A stretch of 64,000 bases of DNA from an uncultured Bacteroidales bacterium. GTDB lineage: Bacteria; Bacteroidota; Bacteroidia; Bacteroidales; Bacteroidaceae. Position 1 is the first letter of the stretch. Each line of letters opens with the position of its first letter. The notes beneath the pieces were generated by a model, which had not been told where the DNA came from, made no database searches, and saw nothing but the letters and a program-made list of their open reading frames with translations. The position numbers and the translations under genes were made by a program. Where the stretch lies: the NCBI GenBank assembly GCA_902772585.1, contig CACYBB010000004.1, forward strand, positions 1 through 64,000. Direction: 5' to 3'. Below, piece after piece: positions 17,677-25,843 of this stretch.

Positions 17677-18156
17677 ATGGACTACAAGTACATCGAACAA
17701 CTCATGGAGCGCTACTGGAACGCTGAGACTACTCTCGAAGAGGAGAGCATCCTTCGTTCTTTCTTCCGCCAGGAGAACATCCCTGCGGAGATGGAGCCCC
17801 TGCGCGCCCTCTTTGCTGATGAGGCAAGCAGCCAGCAGTTAGGCGATGACTTCGATGCCCGTATGCTTGAGATGATTCGTGAGGAAGAGGCTCCCAAGAC
17901 TGTCAAGGCTCGTGAGATCTCACTGACACGCCGTCTGGTGCCACTCTTCAAGGCTGCAGCCGTCATTGCCATCATCCTCACCATCGGTGGTGCCCTGCAA
18001 GCACCCTGGGACAACAGCTGGAACACACCGCAAGACTATGCACGCATCCAGCAAGACCTCGACAGCGTAGCTGCCGTCAGTCCCATCCAAGCCGAGAACA
18101 TGAGCGACTGGTCTGCTGACAGCACCAGTATCCTCATGGATAGGCCAAAGAATTGA
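17677..18156 (+). CDS. Probable membrane anti-sigma factor
   Basis: A 159-residue protein with a cytoplasmic helical N-terminus (MDYKYIEQLMERYWNAETTLEEE...), one transmembrane helix near residues 88-107 (FKAAAVIAIILTIGGAL) and a short external tail. The position just after an ECF sigma gene and the N-terminal LMERYWNAETTLEEE motif fit small anti-sigma proteins of Bacteroidetes. No zinc-binding HxxxCxxC motif is present, so it is not a classical ZAS-type. Function is inferred mainly from context. A strong terminator follows at 18258. Confidence 0.68.
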   Translation: MDYKYIEQLMERYWNAETTLEEESILRSFFRQENIPAEMEPLRALFADEASSQQLGDDFDARMLEMIREEEAPKTVKAREISLTRRLVPLFKAAAVIAIILTIGGALQAPWDNSWNTPQDYARIQQDLDSVAAVSPIQAENMSDWSADSTSILMDRPKN

Positions 18157-18257
18157 TAATTTTCTATGCTTTCTCTATATTTACAAATCATGTTTAGTTA
18201 AAACACCGAAACTGTGAAGTTTCATTTCTCTCAAATTTTTCATAACATACTAACGGA

Positions 18258-18305
18258 GAACGGGCTGCCCATCTGATGAGTCAGAGTGCAGCCCGTTCAA
18301 TTTTT
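18258..18305 (+). terminator. Terminator of the regulator-sigma operon
   Basis: GAACGGGCTGC (18258-18268) pairs perfectly with GCAGCCCGTTC (18288-18298), followed by AATTTTTA. Confidence 0.92.
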
Positions 18306-18312
18306 ACTTTTT

Positions 18313-18423
18313 AGCAACAAGCCTTATCTCTATGAGCAACTAGGCTTATCTCTGATAGCAACTAGGCTTATCTCTAAGAGAGAAACGACGAGTTACTCAT
18401 CGAGAAACGACGTTTCTCTTATC
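18313..18423. repeat. Five units with 22-bp period in intergenic DNA
   Basis: Three copies of AGCAACWAGSCTTATCTCT begin at 18313, 18335 and 18357. Two copies of GAGAAACGACG begin at 18380 and 18402. Start-to-start spacing is 22 bp within each set. The array lies between the sigma-operon terminator and the end of radC. The 303-bp gap 18157-18459 holds only this array and the terminator; I see no gene in it. Confidence 0.8.
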
Positions 18424-18459
18424 GGGAATAGCAACTTGCTAAACATGCTCGTATAATTC

Positions 18460-19149
18460 CTATAAGCGTCCTGTCTCGTTGTAGCTGAAATAGTTGCCAT
18501 CGGTGATGATAACGTGATCCATGAAGTGGATACGCATCAGTTGGCAAGCGCGTTGCAGTTGATTGGTCAGGTCGTTGTCAGCAGTACTGGGACGCAGGTT
18601 ACCAGAAGGGTGGTTGTGGCAAACGGCAAGGATGGTAGCATTGGCAAGGACGGCCTCACGCATGATGATGCGGATATCGACACTAACCTCGGTAATGCCC
18701 CCATGCGAGATGCGTAGTTTCTTAATCAGTCGATGGTTCTGGTTCATCAGCAGAAGCCAGAACTCCTCAACGTCCGAATCCTGCAGGATAGGATGCATGT
18801 GGTTGTAAATCTTGGTGGCTGTCCCCAGGTCAGGACGTTCCTCAGGCTTCTCCATCTGACGACGCTTGCCTAGTTCGCAGGCTGCAAGAATAGTAATGGC
18901 TTTAGCCTCACCTATTCCTTTGTATTCACACAACTGGCGGATAGTCATCTTACCCAACGTGTTAAGGTTATTACGACAGTCGTGCAGAATATCCTGCATC
19001 AGGTCGACAGCACTAACCCCAGGCGTTCCAGAACCAATGAGAATAGCAAGTAGCTCTGCATCGCTCAACGCCTGCGGACCATTGTCGCGCAGTTTTTCAC
19101 GAGGCTGGTCATCTTCTGACCAATGAGCTATCGTCAGTCGTTCGTTCAT
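18460..19149 (-). CDS. radC: RadC-family JAB-domain protein (UPF0758)
   Basis: A 229-residue protein with an N-terminal helix-hairpin-helix region (TLGKMTIRQLCEYKGIGEAKAITILAA) and a C-terminal JAMM/JAB metalloprotease-like domain. The metal motif CHNHPSGNLRPSTADND is near residues 177-193 with EVSVDIRIIMREA before it. RadC was once linked to recombination repair, but the true activity is unsettled. Its ATG overlaps the GT2 stop by four bases. Confidence 0.93.
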   Translation of the reverse strand: MNERLTIAHWSEDDQPREKLRDNGPQALSDAELLAILIGSGTPGVSAVDLMQDILHDCRNNLNTLGKMTIRQLCEYKGIGEAKAITILAACELGKRRQMEKPEERPDLGTATKIYNHMHPILQDSDVEEFWLLLMNQNHRLIKKLRISHGGITEVSVDIRIIMREAVLANATILAVCHNHPSGNLRPSTADNDLTNQLQRACQLMRIHFMDHVIITDGNYFSYNETGRL

Positions 19150-20144
19150 TTATAGAAATTCTTCTCGAAAGCGGTAAACTCGTCCTGTTTCAAAACACAA
19201 CGCTTCCACCACGACTCAATAAAGCCAAAGCCATAGCCCATCAGTTGGGTAAAGGCTGCAGGAATGCTTAGCCAGCCTACCCACAGGTTCTTGTTCTGCA
19301 GGGTAGAGTCAACAAGGATGAGCAGACAGTAAAGCAGCAAGGGCAATAGCGTCAAGCCATAACAGAACGGAGCAAGCAACAAGCAACCAATGACACCAAC
19401 AGTAAACACCATTGGCAACAGGTGGACAAGCTTCATCGTTCCTGGATGACGCTTTTCCAAATTGATACGCGCTATACCGCTATTATATACCTGACGGAAG
19501 AACTTGCGAAAGTCCGTGCGACGCTTGTGCCACACCCATGCATCAGGAAAGAGCTGTGGCTGATAGCCAGCCTCAACGATGCGATACGAGAAGTCAACAT
19601 CCTCGCCAAAGCGCATCTTTGAGAAACCTCCCAACTGCAGATAGACATCGCGACGGATGCCCATATTGAACGAACGGGGGAAGAACTTATCCAACTTCTT
19701 CTTGCCACCACGAATGCCACCCGTCGTAAAGAACGACGTCATAGAATAGCTGATGGCCTTCTGTATCGGGGTGAACGATGGATGAGCAGCATCAGGACCA
19801 CCAAAGGCGACAATGGCTGAGGGCTGAGGGCTGAGGGCTGAGTCGACAGCAGCTAAATAGCCTGTAGGTAGCACCACATCACTATCGAGGATAATGGCGT
19901 ACTCACCCTTGGCACGCTCCACACCATAGTTGCGACTCTGGCCAGGACCGCTGTTCTCCTTATAATAATAATGCAAAGCAAGGATGCTTGCATACTTGTC
20001 GCAAACATCCTTGCAAGGTTTCTGTGAACCGTCCTCAACAATTATGACCTCAAAGTCCTTAAGCGTTTGGGAGCAAAGGCTCTCAAGCAACTCGTCCACC
20101 TCGTCAGGGCGATTGAAGACAGGAACAATAATTGAATACTTCAA
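19146..20144 (-). CDS. Family 2 glycosyltransferase with C-terminal membrane region
   Basis: A 332-residue GT-A transferase: KYSIIVPVFNRPDEVDELL at the start, ENSGPGQSRNYGVERAKGEY, the DxD motif LDSDVVLP near residue 90, and two or three hydrophobic helices at about 240-310. It should sit at the inner membrane and add a sugar to an envelope glycan; the acceptor is unknown. The start is TTG (20142-20144) since the frame just upstream is closed and homologues begin MKYSIIVPV. The TTG lies inside a heptamer array. Four perfect GGCTGAG copies (19815-19842) lie in the coding region and encode the SALSPQPSA segment. Confidence 0.88.
   Translation of the reverse strand: MKYSIIVPVFNRPDEVDELLESLCSQTLKDFEVIIVEDGSQKPCKDVCDKYASILALHYYYKENSGPGQSRNYGVERAKGEYAIILDSDVVLPTGYLAAVDSALSPQPSAIVAFGGPDAAHPSFTPIQKAISYSMTSFFTTGGIRGGKKKLDKFFPRSFNMGIRRDVYLQLGGFSKMRFGEDVDFSYRIVEAGYQPQLFPDAWVWHKRRTDFRKFFRQVYNSGIARINLEKRHPGTMKLVHLLPMVFTVGVIGCLLLAPFCYGLTLLPLLLYCLLILVDSTLQNKNLWVGWLSIPAAFTQLMGYGFGFIESWWKRCVLKQDEFTAFEKNFYK
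19815..19842. repeat. Four perfect heptamers inside the GT2 gene
   Basis: GGCTGAG is repeated four times without error. Seven is not a multiple of three, so gain or loss of one copy would shift the frame of the GT2 gene near residue 105. Confidence 0.95.
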
Positions 20145-20168
20145 TTGTCAATTATCAATTGTCAATTA
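20141..20168. repeat. Four heptamers between efp and GT2
   Basis: TCAATTG and TCAATTA alternate for four units. The TTG start codon of the GT2 gene (minus strand) is in the first unit. The remaining gap to the efp stop contains a short GGGCAAAGCCC palindrome. Confidence 0.9.
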
Positions 20169-20183
20169 GGGCAAAGCCCGCAA

Positions 20184-20750
20184 TTACTCCTTAGCGCGAG
20201 CCAGGTAAGAACCATCGCGAGTGTCAACCTGAATCAGGTCGCCCTCGTTGATGAACAGAGGAACGCGAACCTCAACACCAGTCTCCAGCGTAGCGGGCTT
20301 CAGAGTGTTGGTAGCGGTGTCGCCCTTAATACCAGGCTCAGAGTGAGTAACCTTCAGAACGGTCTTAACAGGCATCTCAGCATAGAGAATAGTACCATCG
20401 GTAGTATCGCTGACAACTGATACGACGTCGCCTTCCTTCATGTACTCATGACCGATTACGAGGTCGTTAGCGATGGGAATCTGCTCGAAAGTCTCCTGAT
20501 TCATGAAGATACGACCTTCCTGGTCCTCATAGAGGTACTGGTAGTCGCGGTGCTCGATGACAACGTCCTCCAACTTTTCACCGATGTTGTAACGACGCTC
20601 CAGCACACGACCGTCGGTAACGTTCTTCATCTTGATGTTCATGATAGTGTTTCCCTTACCGGGCTTACGATGCTGGAAATCGATGCAAACCCAAATAGCA
20701 CCGTCCATACGGATTGCGGTACCCTTCTTAATGTCTTGTGAGTTAATCAT
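20184..20750 (-). CDS. efp: Elongation factor P
   Basis: A 188-residue three-domain translation factor that rescues ribosomes stalled at proline runs. The KOW-like domain I begins MINSQDIKKGTAIRMDG, and the loop HRKPGKGNT (about 28-36) is where EF-P lysine or arginine is modified. The OB domains end GDLIQVDTRDGSYLARA. It has its own promoter and appears to head a minus-strand unit efp-GT2-radC. Confidence 0.97.
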   Translation of the reverse strand: MINSQDIKKGTAIRMDGAIWVCIDFQHRKPGKGNTIMNIKMKNVTDGRVLERRYNIGEKLEDVVIEHRDYQYLYEDQEGRIFMNQETFEQIPIANDLVIGHEYMKEGDVVSVVSDTTDGTILYAEMPVKTVLKVTHSEPGIKGDTATNTLKPATLETGVEVRVPLFINEGDLIQVDTRDGSYLARAKE

Positions 20751-20792
20751 AAAATATGCTATTTAATAATGTAATTATCTCTTTTGCGGGTG

Positions 20793-20800
20793 CAAAGGTA
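20793..20800 (-). promoter_or_regulatory. Promoter -7 box of efp
   Basis: TACCTTTG on the minus strand, about 42 bp upstream of the efp ATG. Confidence 0.75.
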
Positions 20801-20874
20801 CAACTTTTCCGTGAAAAATGAATAAAATATTGAGAAAAATTCGCTCAAAACTTGCACAATTAGAAATAATTATG

Positions 20875-20882
20875 TAATTTTG
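20875..20882 (+). promoter_or_regulatory. Promoter of rpmH
   Basis: TAATTTTG (-7) with a TTG at 20852-20854 (20-bp spacer), 44 bp upstream of rpmH. Confidence 0.78.
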
Positions 20883-20926
20883 CAGCCCGAATTGACGAAT
20901 CACAATAATAAAAATAAGATAAAACA

Positions 20927-21082
20927 ATGAAAAGAACATTTCAGCCGCACAATCGTCGCCGCGTGAACAAGCATGGTTTCCGCGAGCGCATGGCAACAAA
21001 GAATGGTCGTCGCGTACTGGCTTCTCGCCGCGCTAAGGGCCGCAAGAAGTTAACTGTATCTGACGAGCATCACGGAAAGTAA
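20927..21082 (+). CDS. rpmH: 50S ribosomal protein L34
   Basis: A 51-residue basic ribosomal protein: [20 protein letters not shown] at the start, then the conserved [20 protein letters not shown]. This is the L34 signature; the C-terminal TVSDEHHGK tail is a short extension. It has its own promoter and an intrinsic terminator at 21107-21145. In many bacteria rpmH lies near dnaA and rnpA; here it is between efp and the PASTA gene. Confidence 0.97.
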   Translation: MKRTFQPHNRRRVNKHGFRERMATKNGRRVLASRRAKGRKKLTVSDEHHGK

Positions 21083-21106
21083 TCGTGAACAACTGTCACG
21101 CATAAG

Positions 21107-21145
21107 AATTGGGTGTATTTTCTAAGAAATATACCCAATTTTTTT
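21107..21145 (+). terminator. Terminator of rpmH
   Basis: AATTGGGTGTATTT (21107-21120) pairs with AAATATACCCAATT (21127-21140) with one G-T pair and a 6-nt loop, followed by TTTTT. Confidence 0.92.
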
Positions 21146-21165
21146 GTTGTCTCAATATTTCTTTG

Positions 21166-21173
21166 TACTTTTG
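21166..21173 (+). promoter_or_regulatory. Promoter of PASTA-rluD-ddl operon
   Basis: TACTTTTG (-7) with TTTG at 21143-21146 and a 19-bp spacer. The -33 element overlaps the T-tract of the rpmH terminator. Confidence 0.8.
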
Positions 21174-21199
21174 CGAAATCATAGCATTAAAGAGATAGC

Positions 21200-21844
21200 A
21201 TGAACATAAAAGAATCATTGCGTAAGATATTTGATCGCTTTGTGGTCATCAACCTGTTAGCCATGCTGGTGGTCATCATCTTGCTGTGCATAGGTGTGGG
21301 CTTCGGCCTGGACATTTATACGCACCATGGCGAGAATATAGAAGTACCCAACCTGAAAGGAATGAATTGTGAGAAGGCTGAACGCCAACTCGCAGAACTA
21401 GGACTGACTGTCGTTGTCAGCGACTCTGGCCATAACAAGAAGTTACCTGCCAACAGCATTTTGTTGCAGACACCTGGCGAAGGACAAAAGGTAAAGAGAG
21501 GGCATGTCATCTATGTGACAGTCAACTCTCCCTCATCACCCTCCTTTGCCTTGCCTGACCTCGTTGACAACTCCAGTTACCGTGAGGCCGAAGCCAGACT
21601 GACCGCTATGGGATTCCGCTTGGACCCTCCCAAAATGGTGGATGGTGAGAAAGACTGGGTGTATGGCATCCTTTGTCGTGGCCATCGCGTATCAAACGGT
21701 GACCGCGTCTCTATAGACCACCCGCTGACACTGATGGTTGGCAAGGGCACCATAGAAGACCTGGACGACATCGACATGGTTGGTGCCGAGGAAGTGGAAG
21801 AAAGTGGTGATGCTGACGAATTCGAGGAAGTCAAGGAACCATAA
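21200..21844 (+). CDS. PASTA-domain membrane protein
   Basis: A 214-residue protein with a short cytoplasmic start, one transmembrane helix (about 18-42, FVVINLLAMLVVIILLCIGV) and two PASTA domains outside (IEVPNLKGMNCEKAERQLAE... about 50-112; FALPDLVDNSSYREAEARL... about 116-180), then an acidic tail. PASTA domains bind peptidoglycan stem peptides or beta-lactams in other proteins. No kinase or transpeptidase domain is attached. The link with ddl in the same operon supports a cell wall role. Confidence 0.9.
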   Translation: MNIKESLRKIFDRFVVINLLAMLVVIILLCIGVGFGLDIYTHHGENIEVPNLKGMNCEKAERQLAELGLTVVVSDSGHNKKLPANSILLQTPGEGQKVKRGHVIYVTVNSPSSPSFALPDLVDNSSYREAEARLTAMGFRLDPPKMVDGEKDWVYGILCRGHRVSNGDRVSIDHPLTLMVGKGTIEDLDDIDMVGAEEVEESGDADEFEEVKEP

Positions 21845-21857
21845 TCAACAAATTGGA

Positions 21858-22937
21858 ATGACGGAAGAACTCGACGATATAGAACTCTTGGATGGCGATG
21901 CTGATGGCGACCTTCAGGTCGAAGATGGCCAGCTGTATGAGCACCTGCGCATGGAAGTAGACCGTGGGCAGGAACCTGTACGCATCGACAAATACATGTC
22001 GGAGCACATACAGCACTCTTCACGCAACCGCATCCAGAAAGCTGCTGACGCCGGATTCATTCAGGTCAATGGCACACCTGTCAAAAGCAATTATAAGGTT
22101 CGCCCTGGCGACGTCATCACACTGATGCTGGACCGTCCACATTACGATACGACCATTGAGCCAGAGGATATACCCTTGGACGTGGTCTATGAGGACGACC
22201 AACTGATGGTCATCAACAAACCCGCAGGACTGGTGGTACACCCAGGAGTGGGCAACTTCCACGGCACCTTGGTCAATGCCATTGCCTGGCACCTGCGCAA
22301 TCTGCCCAGCTACGACCCTAATGACCCTAGCGTGGGACTAGTACACCGCATTGACAAAGACACCAGTGGGCTGCTTGTCGTTGCTAAGACGCCAGAAGCC
22401 AAGACAGAGTTGGGGGCGCAGTTCTTCAATCACGATACCCACCGTTCGTATCAGGCATTAGTCTGGGGCAACTTCACAGAAGACACTGGGCGCATAGAAG
22501 GCAACATTGGCCGTGATCCAAAGGATCGTCAGCGCATGGCCGTCTTTCCTGCAGGAGGAGACATCGGTAAAACCGCTGTCACGCACTATCGGGTGTTGGA
22601 GCGCTATGGCTATACTACACTGGTGGAATGCAGACTGGAGACAGGACGTACACATCAGATTCGTGCCCACATGAAGCATATTGGGCATCCGCTGTTTGCC
22701 GACGAACGCTATGGAGGCATGGAGATTCTGCGTGGTGAGCGCACTGCCAGCTATAAGGCATACATACAGAACTGCCTGAAACTATGCAATCGCCAGGCCC
22801 TGCACGCCAAGACACTGGGTTTCGTACATCCCATCACCCACGAGCAGATGGACTTCACCAGTGAACTAGCTGACGACATGCAGGCTCTGATAGAGAAATG
22901 GCGCAATTATACTCGAAATATCGAGATAACGAGATAA
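21858..22937 (+). CDS. rluD: RluD-type 23S rRNA pseudouridine synthase
   Basis: A 359-residue enzyme with an acidic N-terminus, an S4 RNA-binding domain (about 44-105, VRIDKYMSEHIQHSSRNRIQ) and an RluA-type catalytic domain containing HRIDKDTSGLLVVAKT, whose Asp is catalytic. RluD isomerises uridines in helix 69 of 23S rRNA. The start at 21858 (MTEELDDIEL) is preferred to an in-frame ATG inside the upstream gene. The last codons run into an 8-bp repeat array. Confidence 0.92.
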   Translation: MTEELDDIELLDGDADGDLQVEDGQLYEHLRMEVDRGQEPVRIDKYMSEHIQHSSRNRIQKAADAGFIQVNGTPVKSNYKVRPGDVITLMLDRPHYDTTIEPEDIPLDVVYEDDQLMVINKPAGLVVHPGVGNFHGTLVNAIAWHLRNLPSYDPNDPSVGLVHRIDKDTSGLLVVAKTPEAKTELGAQFFNHDTHRSYQALVWGNFTEDTGRIEGNIGRDPKDRQRMAVFPAGGDIGKTAVTHYRVLERYGYTTLVECRLETGRTHQIRAHMKHIGHPLFADERYGGMEILRGERTASYKAYIQNCLKLCNRQALHAKTLGFVHPITHEQMDFTSELADDMQALIEKWRNYTRNIEITR

Positions 22938-22953
22938 CGTAATAACGAAAAAT
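22914..22953 (+). repeat. Five 8-bp tandem units between rluD and ddl
   Basis: Units CGAAATAT, CGAGATAA, CGAGATAA, CGTAATAA, CGAAAAAT. The rluD stop (22935-22937) is in the third unit, and the array ends 17 bp before the ddl ATG. Confidence 0.8.
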
Positions 22954-22970
22954 AAATTTATAGGAACAAT

Positions 22971-23960
22971 ATGAAACATCTAAAACGCAACATCGCCATT
23001 GTGTGTGGTGGCGACTCTTCTGAACACGACGTATCACTGCGCTCAGCACAGGGGCTCTACTCCTTCTTCGACAAGGAGCGTTATAATGTATATATCGTAG
23101 ATATCAAGGGACAGGACTGGCACGTCGAGTTGCCTGGAGGTCTTACGGCACGCATTGATCGCAACGACTTCTCCTTTGTAGAAGACGGCAAGGCCAAGCT
23201 CTTCGACTATGCCTATATTACCATTCACGGCACCCCTGGCGAGAATGGCATCCTGCAGGGTTACTTCGACCTGATTGACCTGCCCTACTCTACCAGTGGT
23301 GTATTGGTAGAAGCCATGACGTTCGACAAGTTCGTGCTGAACCAGTATCTGCGTGGCTATGGCGTTTCTGTCGCCGACTCCCTGCTGATTCGTCAGGGAT
23401 ACGAGCAACTGGTAAGCGATGACGAGATTGAGCAGCGTATCGGTATGCCTTGCTTTGTGAAGCCAGCTGCCGATGGTTCATCGTTTGGCGTCAGCAAGGT
23501 CAAGAACAAAGACCAGTTGGCTCCTGCCATTCGTAAGGCTATGCTGGAGAGTTCGGAGATTATGGTTGAGCAGTTCCTGGAGGGCACAGAGATTTCCATC
23601 GGTGTCTATAAGACCCGCGATAAGTCGGTGGTACTACCTGCCACCGAGGTTGTTACCAACAACGAGTTCTTCGATTACGATGCAAAATACAATGGTCAGG
23701 TACAAGAGATTACCCCTGCCCGTCTACCAGAGGATGTTACCCGTCGTGTACGTGAGATTACCAGTCATATCTACGACATTCTCCACTGCAACGGCATCAT
23801 CCGCATTGACTATATCATCTCTAAGGAAGGTAAGATTTCGATGCTGGAAGTGAACACCACACCAGGTATGACTCCTACCAGCTTCATTCCCCAGCAGGTA
23901 CGCGCCGCAGGTCTGGAGATGAAGGATGTGTTGACCGATATCGTAGAGAACCAGTTCTAG
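22971..23960 (+). CDS. ddl: D-alanine--D-alanine ligase
   Basis: A 329-residue ATP-grasp ligase that makes D-Ala-D-Ala for peptidoglycan. The N-terminus has VCGGDSSEHDVSLRSA; the ATP-binding part has CFVKPAADGSSFGVSKV; the C-terminal block EVNTTPGMTPTSFIPQQ gives metal and substrate ligands. Length is standard. It is in an operon with the PASTA gene and rluD. Confidence 0.96.
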   Translation: MKHLKRNIAIVCGGDSSEHDVSLRSAQGLYSFFDKERYNVYIVDIKGQDWHVELPGGLTARIDRNDFSFVEDGKAKLFDYAYITIHGTPGENGILQGYFDLIDLPYSTSGVLVEAMTFDKFVLNQYLRGYGVSVADSLLIRQGYEQLVSDDEIEQRIGMPCFVKPAADGSSFGVSKVKNKDQLAPAIRKAMLESSEIMVEQFLEGTEISIGVYKTRDKSVVLPATEVVTNNEFFDYDAKYNGQVQEITPARLPEDVTRRVREITSHIYDILHCNGIIRIDYIISKEGKISMLEVNTTPGMTPTSFIPQQVRAAGLEMKDVLTDIVENQF

Positions 23961-23967
23961 AATTTGC

Positions 23968-23990
23968 CCCCTAAGTTAGGGGGCTACAGG
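23968..23990. repeat. Palindromic CCCCCTAAGTTAGGGGG intergenic element
   Basis: A perfect short inverted repeat, GCCCCCTAA/TTAGGGGGC, lies seven bases after the ddl stop. A related sequence (GAAGCCCCTTAGCTTAGGTAAC) is inside the terminator region near 32322. It could be a REP-like dispersed element or an attenuating hairpin within the operon. Confidence 0.5.
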
Positions 23991-24017
23991 ACTCTGAACA
24001 AGCAAGAATTAAATAAA

Positions 24018-25169
24018 ATGGAAATAGGAGAGTTTGACGAGATACGTCCTTATGAGGCGTCAGAGATGCAGCAGGCATTCAACGACTTGTTGAATGACCG
24101 CCAGTTTAGCACTATCTTGAAAGGCTTCGCACCTTGGTTACCGAAAGGTCTGCGCAACGGACTGTTGCGACTGGCCTTTACGGGTATCAAGACACCGCTC
24201 GATTTCCAGAAGCGCTTCATGAAACCTGTCGTCAAATGGATTATCCGCAAACATACTGATGGTTGCACGTTTGAAGATACGCTCTTGCCTGCAGACAAGT
24301 CACTACGCTACATCTTCTTGAGCAACCATCGTGACATTGTGCTCGACTCTGCCTTTCTGGATGTCAAACTCGTCGAGGCAGGCTATCCTACTACCGTAGA
24401 GATAGGCATCGGAGACAACCTGCTCATCTATCCCTGGATTAAGCGACTGGTACGCATGAACAAAGCATTTACTGTGCGTCGCGGTCTGACAGCCCATGAG
24501 ATGATGCGCTCCAGTCAGTTGATGAGCCGCTATATTCACTATGCTGTCACTGAGAAGAAAGAGAACATTTGGATTGCTCAGCGCGAAGGACGTGCCAAGG
24601 ACTCCAGCGACCATACGCAGGATGCCGTACTGAAGATGCTGGCTATGGGTGGTGAGCTCCAAGAGCTAAACATCTGTCCGCTTACCATCAGTTACGAGTT
24701 CGATCCTTGCGATTATCTGAAAGCCCAGGAGTTCCAACAGAAGCGTGACAACCCTGCTTTCAAGAAATCTCGTCAGGACGACCTCGACAATATGAAGACA
24801 GGTATCTTTGGTTACAAAGGTCGTGTCCACTATCATTGCGGAACGCCCATCAACCAGTGGCTTGCCGAGCTAGACGGGCTGCCCCGTAACGAGTATTTCC
24901 AGCAACTCAGTCAGCACATTGACCAAGAGATACATGCTGGCTACCGTCTGTATCCCTGCAACTATATTGCCTTAGACCGTCTGGAAGGAACCTCATCGCA
25001 TGCTGACCAGTATACGTCCAAAGACATTGAACGCTTCAACAAGTATCTGGCTGCGCAATTGGCGAAGATCAGCATTCCCAATAAGGACGAAGCGTTCTTG
25101 ACTGAGCGCATGCTGACCATGTATGCTAACCCAGTACGCAACTACCTTCAAGCTAAAAGCGCCCAATGA
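24018..25169 (+). CDS. PlsC-like glycerophosphate acyltransferase family protein
   Basis: A 383-residue protein of the lysophospholipid acyltransferase superfamily. The acyltransferase histidine block is SNHRDIVLDSAFLD (about 99-112), followed by a KAFTVRRG segment and REGRAKDSSD (about 194-203), matching motifs I and III of the family. Motif I is NHRDxxLD rather than the classical Hx4D, the form usual in this Bacteroidetes group. It probably acylates a lysophospholipid or related membrane lipid; the substrate is not known. The ATG at 24018 is the first in frame after the palindrome. Confidence 0.83.
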   Translation: MEIGEFDEIRPYEASEMQQAFNDLLNDRQFSTILKGFAPWLPKGLRNGLLRLAFTGIKTPLDFQKRFMKPVVKWIIRKHTDGCTFEDTLLPADKSLRYIFLSNHRDIVLDSAFLDVKLVEAGYPTTVEIGIGDNLLIYPWIKRLVRMNKAFTVRRGLTAHEMMRSSQLMSRYIHYAVTEKKENIWIAQREGRAKDSSDHTQDAVLKMLAMGGELQELNICPLTISYEFDPCDYLKAQEFQQKRDNPAFKKSRQDDLDNMKTGIFGYKGRVHYHCGTPINQWLAELDGLPRNEYFQQLSQHIDQEIHAGYRLYPCNYIALDRLEGTSSHADQYTSKDIERFNKYLAAQLAKISIPNKDEAFLTERMLTMYANPVRNYLQAKSAQ

Positions 25170-25840
25170 TGAATAGACATCTCACAATCGTCATCACATT
25201 ATTCCTCTCCGTCATCTTGACATCCTGCGAGACAGACAGCTACGAGAAAGGAGAAGGGCGCTACTCCTTGCTGCAAGCCGATTTCGCCTGTCTTACTATA
25301 AATAGTGAGAAACAGGCAGTATCATTCCTCACTGACGAAGGCGAGAACTATACCATTACCAACCCTCAGAAAACCTCATGGATAGAAACAGCAGACACCA
25401 TCTATCGCGCTTTCCTATATTATAATAAGGTGGAAAACGGCAAGGCTCGTGTATCATCGATAGGAAGTCTGCCTACCTTAATCCCTACCAATGTCAAAGA
25501 GTTTAAACGACAGCCACAGGACCCAGTGGGAATGGAGAGCTCATGGCTGACGCGCGATGGGAAGTATATCAATCTCGGACTGCTGCTGAAAAACGGCCGT
25601 GATGATAGTGGTAAAGAAGGTACACATGCCTTGGCGTTGGCACTTGACGAAATACGCCAGAATGCCAACCAGACAAAAACCGCGTATTATCGTCTACTGC
25701 ACGATCAGGGAGAAGTCCCCGAATACTATACCAATCGACGTTACGTTTGTATTCTGCTACCAACAGAACAACGGCCAGACAGTGTGTGTCTGACCGTTAA
25801 GACCTACGACGGTATCGTCGTCAAGAAATTCAAATTGTAG
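25166..25840 (+). CDS. NigD-like lipoprotein
   Basis: A 224-residue lipoprotein: basic N-terminus, hydrophobic stretch, and lipobox VILTSC with the cysteine near residue 21. The rest is a beta-rich domain of the NigD-like type common in Bacteroidales, where NigD was first named for a gene beside a bacteriocin. The function is unknown and no bacteriocin gene is seen here. The start overlaps the acyltransferase stop by four bases, so it is the last gene of the PASTA operon. It converges with rubredoxin three bases away. Confidence 0.8.
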   Translation: MMNRHLTIVITLFLSVILTSCETDSYEKGEGRYSLLQADFACLTINSEKQAVSFLTDEGENYTITNPQKTSWIETADTIYRAFLYYNKVENGKARVSSIGSLPTLIPTNVKEFKRQPQDPVGMESSWLTRDGKYINLGLLLKNGRDDSGKEGTHALALALDEIRQNANQTKTAYYRLLHDQGEVPEYYTNRRYVCILLPTEQRPDSVCLTVKTYDGIVVKKFKL

Positions 25841-25843
25841 CTC

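Noticed and set aside
18313..18423. CRISPR array
   Set aside because: The 22-bp units are joined without spacers and no cas gene is near. The same holds for 61362-61534.
25166..25840. Bacteriocin locus suggested by the NigD-like gene
   Set aside because: No small double-glycine peptide or bacteriocin exporter lies nearby; NigD-like lipoproteins are widespread without bacteriocins.
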